From: Oegoconia quadripuncta
Lineage: Eukaryota; Arthropoda; Insecta; Lepidoptera; Autostichidae
Reading direction: 5' to 3'
Assembly: GCA_949316235.1 (NCBI GenBank)
Contig: OX438757.1
Span: 7,992,657-8,056,656, forward strand
Length of the DNA stretch: 64,000 nucleotides
Shown here: positions 57,935 through 64,000 of the stretch, one piece after another
How positions within the stretch are numbered: the first letter of the stretch is position 1
Layout: each line of letters begins with the position of its first letter
Notes under the pieces: model-generated
The model's input: the letters and a program-made list of their open reading frames with translations, nothing else
What the model was told of the DNA's origin: nothing
The model's database searches: none
Translations under genes and position numbers: made by a program

Positions 57935-58270
57935 TTTTTTTATCCACAACGGATTAGCACTTGACCTCAATCACACCTGATGTTAAGTGAAGATGAGGCC
58001 GAAGGTGGTAGCGTACTGACCCGGAAACCCCATCTTATTTGTGGGACTGGCTATCTTATCTTTGAGAACCGGAACACAACAATGTTATTAACATTGCTGT
58101 TTGGCGGCAGATTTAGATAAGATGGTGGTAGCTAGCCAGGCGGACATTTAATATGCCCTACCACCAACCAAACCGAGTACTAAAATATGTACCCCGCTGG
58201 GGATCGAACCCGCGACCTCTGAAACGTAAACCCAATGTTGTTTACATGGAGCCACGGAGGCGGCTAAACA
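57935..58270 (-). mobile_element. tRNA-derived SINE of a second family, copy 1
   Basis: The minus strand has a B box GGGTTCGATCC (58211-58201) and an upstream head beginning GCCGCCTCCGTGGCTCC. The body includes a near-palindromic AACAATGTTATTAACATTG and the tail CAACGGATTAGCACTTGA (plus strand). The same body recurs at 47738-48035 and, as a tail only, at 35605-35660. Confidence 0.8.
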
Positions 58271-58661
58271 ACATGGGATAAATGTAACATTATTGACAGT
58301 AATATTACAGATAACACACTATGCGAATAATAATCCGTAGAAAGCAAAAGTTGTACTTTATGGATAAAGCAAGGTTAAGATACGCTTAAAATTAAATCAT
58401 GCTTTTTATGTGTTTATGTTAATCCGTTTTGTGAATATTTCATGACTGTTGCTTACCCTCTAATGGGTCGATGTGAAATATAAAAACATGGGCTCGATTA
58501 AGTTACGGACTGCTTTTTGACACAAATAGCATTTTGTCGAAATGACGTGCGCTCCTCTTGTTTTGATAATGTGTCACAATTACAATATTATGTATTGGGG
58601 TGTCTCGTTCGTTTATGTGATTATTACTCAAATGAAAAAATGAGACTCATGATAGCTGAAT

Positions 58662-58702
58662 AATGTGTTAATTTCTTGTATAAGACAAGAAATTAACACA
58701 TT
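58662..58702. repeat. perfect inverted repeat, 18-base arms, 5-base loop
   Basis: Arms 58662-58679 (AATGTGTTAATTTCTTGT) and 58685-58702 match exactly around ATAAG. Confidence 0.9.
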
Positions 58703-58789
58703 GTTCATTCATCATTAAAATTAAAATAGTAAGGCCATAGTCCACCACGTTCTTCTAAAACTTTCTTCTCATAGGCATTCAGATAATTT

Positions 58790-58930
58790 ATGTATTTAAA
58801 AACCAAAAAACCCGATAGCAAATTTTCTTTTTAAGGGCGCCATGTTGGATTTCTAATATCGAAATCTACATACACCCGAAAAACATTACTTTCCTTCCTG
58901 GAGCAGTCGGGTGTTAAAGTGGACACTCAC
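58790..58930 (+). repeat. decayed dispersed repeat
   Basis: AAGGGCGCCATGTTGGATTT, CTAATATCGAAATCTACATA and CACCCGAAAAACATT. Phrase known from lepidopteran repeats; a related CATTTTGGATTTTTTACC phrase (minus) is at about 5800. Confidence 0.42.
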
Positions 58931-59204
58931 TCATTAGTGCGATTGACAGACGATGAGTGGCCCCATAACTATCTTATAATAATTTTTGTGAACACTAAGA
59001 CCGAGTTCGCGGAGGTAGAAGCCTGCCTCTCCCTGAATTAATTATTTTAGACTAAGATCAAACTAAAACATTATTGGAAACGGTCTAAAATATCATCATG
59101 GGATCGACAACAAGTTGAACATAACCCCACAGTTATTAATAAACTTGGTCGTGAACCTTTTTCGCATCGAAGCGGAATTATTGGATAGTTGGTATTGTCA
59201 CAGT

Positions 59205-59360
59205 ACGAGTAGTGCGTCGCGGACACGACCGCCCGGCCGCGACCACGCCGCGCGGTATTCGCGCGGAATTTCATTTCGTTAGTGCCGCGCCCAGGGTTGC
59301 GGATTCCTGCGGTCGTCCGCGCGGACTTGCCGCCACCCCAACCCATCCACTCATTTTGTT
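59205..59360 (+). other. strong GC island, unclassified
   Basis: CCGCCCGGCCGCGACCACGC and GTCCGCGCGGACTTGCCGCC, with many CpG. Frames of 93-97 codons exist on both strands, as expected when stops are depleted by GC content. No promoter or exon evidence. Confidence 0.25.
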
Positions 59361-59444
59361 TCATACGTACAACCTGATCGTTTCATTCAGCTACATGCAA
59401 ATTACAGCAACTTGCTTAACCGTATACCGCAAACTCTTTATCGT

Positions 59445-59560
59445 CATCATCATTGTCATATCGGCCACAAGACGTCCATTGCTGAGCATATAGGCCTCCC
59501 CCTTTAGAATTCCCGAACAACCGGTCGGAAGCGGCTTGTATTCAGCGATTGTATTCAATA
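59445..59560 (-). pseudogene. RTE tail fragment
   Basis: A CATCATCATTGTCATATC simple tract, then AAGACGTCCATTGCTGAGCA and CGGAAGCGGCTTGTATTCAG mark the reverse-complemented RTE end. Confidence 0.7.
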
Positions 59561-60784
59561 TCCGTTAATATATAATTAGGAAACTAGGTAGATACATTCA
59601 TATAACAGTTGTAAGACTAGGTATAAAATAAAAAACTTGACTTATTTTAAACAATTTCAAAAGACTCTTTTGAGGCTTGCTACATTTGTTTGAAGTTTTC
59701 AGATTACTCTTACATCGTATTTTCATCTTTAAGTACTAGATTCTATACCAATTTAGTGCCTCTTGAAACTTTATAAGACAGATTCTGCTGCAATCTATTT
59801 ACATCTTCTGAATTCAAAATTGGTATATCGAATACGAGCAGCCGAAGTTAGTGTCGATGCTAATCGAGGGTGGAAGTTGCGATCGACTCCGACAAATGCG
59901 GTTCAACAAACAAACTTGCTCATGCCACCAAGTTCACCCAGGAAGCACCTAATCTCAGTATAGTTGGAGACCACTAGAGGAAATTGCTTCATTTTAAATA
60001 TGAATACAACCGACTTCGAAGCGTTTGCGGAAAGTTTGATAGTGGCTTTTAGAAGTTGGAATCGTAGAAAACGGCTAAGATTATTCATATAGGGCTGACT
60101 TAAACCATTTGAGCAGATGCAGTTTGTGAAGAATTGTTGATTTTATATATTTTGTATGATTAAATAAGTACATTTTTAACACTTTTTGTACTTATTTACA
60201 ATTGCTGGATTTAGTGAAATATACTCAAGTAACACTACGTGATTTAAGGTTTAAAAGTTCGGAAAATTAACACCATATAATTTGTAAATATTAATCAAAA
60301 ATGGTCCAACGAAAAGGGCACGCTCCATTTACGAGTTCAAATGTCAAAATGGGAAAATGAAGTGTCAATTTTGTAAGACAAAGTTGATAAGTCAACAAAA
60401 TGGCATAGAGAGAGCTGAGCGGAACCGAAACATGCTTCATAATTTCCCCGCGGTACGACTGTCTTGCATAAGATTTTGAATAAAAACATCCTATTTATTT
60501 TGGTAACTTACGAAATTGTATATAAAATTTTTGTCAAGTGAACGTGTAGTAGGTGTTTATTAGACAATATATTTAGGTGTTGTCAGTAATTCAGCCAATC
60601 AATAAGTGTCCTAATTCTGTTAATGTGCTTAAGTAGTTAAGTTAATAATTAAACATTCTTCGATGCCGCCGCACCATTAGATCTGTACCAATGTAAATAT
60701 GTAAGCGGACTCAAAAAGCCATTGAGTCTTCAGTACTGGAAATAAAATAATTATAGCTTTGATTTTAGTATTGAATTGTCTTCT
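59561..60784. other. no recognised feature
   Basis: AT-rich with a small inverted repeat (AAATAAGTACA / TGTACTTATTT) near 60164-60199. No exons found. Confidence 0.4.
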
Positions 60785-61045
60785 TCGAAATTCAAAGAAA
60801 TTTTTGTTCACTTTAAACGGTAAGATTTAGAGACGACTTTAAATAATATATTGTAGTAAACAAGCTAACCTAATCGAAAACCATCGCTGTTTATACTGAG
60901 AATAAATTTTTTTTTTATTAAATTAAGATAAATTTCTGAGCACTTTAGACGGTTAGAAGTAGAGAAGTAGCTATTACCGACTATAGTAGGAAATATAATA
61001 GCCAACGTAAATTAAAACCATCGCTGCCTTCAACTCAGTTTACTA
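60785..61045 (+). repeat. tandem duplication, period about 130 bases
   Basis: Unit 1 (about 60790-60900) and unit 2 (about 60920-61045) share CACTTTAnACGGT, TAGAGAnGnCnnnT, AAAACCATCGCTG and a CAnCTnAG-type end. Identity is moderate; separated by an A/T-rich stretch. Confidence 0.55.
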
Positions 61046-61059
61046 AGGAAGCCCGTTAC

Positions 61060-61255
61060 AAAGATATAGCGCACTAAACGTAGTTCCTGGGTATGCCATT
61101 ATACTCTAGTCGGAGTTTCCTAGAGGAAGTTGGAACCGCCAACAGTTCGGGATCGCTGCGGATTGCCGGCGAGATCGCCGCAGTGTTGGTCCACAACTCC
61201 GCTGGCTTCGCAATCCGCCAAGCGAAACCTTTCCACCTGTTCTAGAATTAGACGC
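61060..61255 (+). other. GC-richer block, probably old repeat
   Basis: GGATCGCTGCGGATTGCCGG and CGAGATCGCCGCAGTG form a loose inverted pair around CGGATTGCCGGCGA. Follows the tandem duplication at 60785. Class unknown. Confidence 0.22.
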
Positions 61256-61344
61256 ACTTTGAAAGAAAATTTAAAGAAATATTCTTTTCTAGTACAGTTG
61301 TATTGACTGGTGATTTTTTAAGGTTACTATAAGTTAAACAAAAG

Positions 61345-61600
61345 TGCTGTGTGGTTTCGGCACGTAAAAAGAATGGAACCAATCTGTCTCTGCCCGTGGG
61401 TGCCGTAAAAGGCGACTAAGGGACTTTCCACCAAAAAAACATCTAAGGACTTGCACGTTTTAACGGCGGTGGGCTCACCTGTCAGGTGTGTATTTCTGTA
61501 TATTTCGTAAAGTGAACCGTGGATGTTGTTTTAATCATTAAACTCTAATGTTTGGGATGTCTCTGACCATCCTATTTGGGATAAAGGATGTATGTATTAG
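61345..61600 (+). mobile_element. SINE (GCCGTGTGGT family), longer copy
   Basis: GCTGTGTGGTTTCGGCAC, CCCGTGGGTGCCGTAAAAGG and CGACTAAGGGA, then AGTGAACCGTGGAT and CTCTAATGTTTGGGATGTCT. The last part also occurs at 32330-32545 (minus) and about 57885-57925 (plus). Confidence 0.65.
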
Positions 61601-62574
61601 GTAATCATAAGAGAAAGATCACCATACAATAATATTTCTAAATGGACAAGGAAAGGTACTTTCTACGGTAAATACTTATTAAGGTAATGTCTCTTTTTAT
61701 TTTCTTTCCGATGCTTTACTTTTATTTGTATGTATATTTCATTGTAATTAAAAAAAAAATGAGTATATATGTGAACGCAGGGGCTTAAATAAATGTTTTA
61801 TCTATCTACTTTTTAAGGGTGAATTTACAGTGCGAGCTGGCGTCGTCGCAATTTAGGTGTATTTTTCGATGATTTCATTATTGCACATAACATTACATAA
61901 CGTTGTCAATATAATAGCAAAAAAAAATATTATCTGTAAAATTAGTAGTAGGGCATGGTAGGTACCTACTATGAAAATATAGGTAAGTAAACTACCCTTC
62001 AGTACGTTAGTACTATATTAATTTTGTGCCTTAAGTCTAAGCTTAAGAAAATTTCTTAAGCTATACCTTTGGTGATTAACTGGAGTAAGAAGTGCTCTTT
62101 AGCACCTTATTGACTACCGACAAGGAGACTCCATATAGCTGCTATATAATTACTTTAAAATGTTTTGATGGTAGTAATTATGGTCCCAGTAACATAATTA
62201 TTACCGCATATTAATTAGGTACTTTTATGCGTAAAAATGCGATTTCGCCATCTCTATCAAGAAATATACAGCGTATTAAAAAAATACCAGGAAATTTCAA
62301 GGGGTGATTCAGAATCGAATCTAATATACAGGAAAAATATTTTAAACATTCCATTCTACGCGAAAGTTGTTATATACTCGTAGGTAAAAAAATATTTTGA
62401 GTGAAGTTTTAATTAAAATTACATCATCATGTCGCTTCTATATAAATAATAATAATAAATAAATAAATATATGCAACTTTGCATTTAATATTATTGATTA
62501 TATAAGAAGTTAGAAATTGGTTTTTACCTGTAACTACAACAGAGTCGAAGAATTCGTTTCGTGTTTATTAATCA

Positions 62575-62945
62575 ATAATTTTAATTAAAACTACGGCATC
62601 ATGCCGTTATTCTTTTTCCTAAGAACTTTGAATTTTATAAAATATTTTTTCCTGTATGCTGCCTCGATAAAACTCATCCGGTATTTATTGACAAAAATAA
62701 CTAAATAAATTACTGTTCTTTTTAAATTATATTAATTATTAAAAGAAATTTCATTAATATATTCTAGATTTAATAATGCACATGGTTTTGACAGCAACTG
62801 CTTGCGACTATAAAAAGTAAAACAATGTTCTACATTTCTGCAATAGATGTTTAATTAAAACCGAGAACACCTCAAACAATCTCGTTTTCCTTAGGAACAT
62901 AGCTAATTATAAAAATTAATGTTCGGATGCCACATTGCATGAATA
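62575..62945 (+). repeat. very degenerate direct repeat
   Basis: TTTAATTAAAACTACGGCAT followed by TCTTTTTCCTAAGAAC (62578-62670) is paralleled by GTTTAATTAAAACCGAGAAC and GTTTTCCTTAGGAAC (62850-62940). A third TTTTAATTAAAATTACATCA lies at 62408. Possible old tandem units. Confidence 0.35.
62660..62683. mobile_element. solo MITE terminus
   Basis: AAAACTCATCCGGTA at the right edge matches the outer end of the MITE family above. Only about 15 bases are clearly shared, so this is a relic at best. Confidence 0.4.
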
Positions 62946-63894
62946 ACAGCGATTTGTTGTAGTCAAATTGCCACCTTTAAAGAGCAGGATCTTCTAGCAG
63001 TTTAGTGATTTTTTTAATATCTCGCTGTCAGAATATATAGGTACGCCGAGCGGTTGCAAAGCTGAATGATATTAGGTTATCGTCGGCACTTTTCCACAAA
63101 TGCTGCTGGGAGCCAGCGCTCTCAGTCACGTCCGACGCTATCACGAAAGGTTTTTAGCGCGTTTCCGCTTTTGGAACAGTGAGTGCCTATTAGGTATATG
63201 AACGTCGAAAATTTTAAAATGATCCATGCAGCTTTTGTAATGTTATTATAAAGCATTTTTAAATTCTTTGTGCTCTTAAAGTAGACTGGTATGTATGACG
63301 ATAAGTACCTATACGTAAATAATATTATATAATGGATCACAGACCACGAATGATATTTTATCTACTTCTCGTAAATGTAAAAATATACTTTCAATATGTT
63401 TGCAGAATCAAGATTATGACGATATCGAGTTACCATCAATTCTTAAGTTATTCTGTCTTTTAGGTGCACATACACACACACTCACAACACGCTTATATTT
63501 AATTTAGAATTTACCTTGCTTATATAAATTTCGTTGCTTTCATTTTTCATGTTACCATATATAATGTTAATTTTTTAGTAATTGTTAGTTAGTTAGTAAT
63601 TTAGTAGCATAATGGGTGCCGAACGCCATTCACTCACGGAATCTATTAGAAGTTATCCTGATCACATAATTTGTGACAGCAATCTAGAGTCGAGTGGGTA
63701 CTGTCGGGGCTCGTTATTAAATTCCCGTCTTTTTTCGTTATATTCATTATGTACTACTATTAGCAAATATTGAGCAAAAACAATCAAGGATTAAAGCAAG
63801 ATGATTTTTTGCTAATTAAAGTAAAATGCCAAATGACTGACGAACACCAGTCACTCGCCGAATCTATTATAAATAAATAATAAAGAAATAAATA
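62946..63894. other. little recognised
   Basis: AT-rich. A phrase repeated about 230 bases apart, CGAACGCCATTCACTCACGG (63621) and CGAACACCAGTCACTCGCCG (63841), each followed by AATCTATTA, shows an old direct repeat. No gene. Confidence 0.45.
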
Positions 63895-64000
63895 AATATT
63901 TCCGACAATTACACCATTCATCTAGTCCCAAACTAAGAAAAGCTTGTACTATGGATACTAGATAACGGATAAACATACATAAATATTTATATAAACATCC
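63895..64000 (-). mobile_element. dispersed retroelement tail, same family, cut by window end
   Basis: The reverse complement of CATCTAGTCCCAAACTAAG with the adjoining ATAAATATTTCCGACAATTA matches 22745-22920. It continues past the window edge. Confidence 0.6.

Noticed and set aside
59071..59493. Frames of 93-97 codons on both strands
   Set aside because: Caused by stop depletion in a GC island and by the adjoining RTE tail.

Overview
This is a lepidopteran (moth or butterfly) nuclear window. It is AT-rich, mostly non-coding, and strewn with small, decayed interspersed repeats of kinds common in Lepidoptera: 3' ends of RTE-type retrotransposons reading (Q)QWTS, tRNA-derived SINEs, LEP1/Helitron-like pieces, TA-flanked MITEs and one mariner. 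Species cannot be read from the sequence. All family names rest on recognising motifs by eye; no database search was possible.

The only host gene I can support is membralin (TMEM259 family) on the minus strand. Its last exon (34751 down to 34029) and the exon before it (51222 down to 51123) join in frame to give the conserved membralin membrane segment, followed by a long polar, Thr/Ser-rich tail. The intron between them is about 16.4 kb. The 5' exons were not found and probably lie beyond position 64000, so 51223-64000 is probably further intron. A poly(A) signal sits about 85 bases after the stop codon.

Region by region: 1-6.8 kb is intergenic with decayed repeats. A near-complete mariner element occupies 6.88-8.13 kb; its transposase frame is open and keeps the D,D34D triad but appears to have lost about 20 residues after the third Asp. 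From 8.1 to 28 kb there is intergenic DNA with SINE/LINE scraps, a MITE and three long perfect foldback palindromes. From 28.76 to 30.3 kb lies a four-copy degenerate tandem array whose cores look like duplicated exons. From 30.4 to 33.5 kb there are RTE and SINE remnants. From 34.0 to 51.2 kb is the 3' part of membralin, its large intron carrying two foldback palindromes, a MITE, a second foldback element, SINEs, a GT microsatellite and tandem duplications. From 51.2 to 64 kb there are SINEs, two orphan open frames of unclear status and more retrotransposon tails.

The most unusual features are the exon-like tandem array at 28.76-30.3 kb and the set of long perfect inverted repeats with loops of 0-10 bases, which no ordinary transposon class explains. 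Several GC-richer islands in the AT-rich background may be conserved regulatory DNA, but that is inference from composition only.
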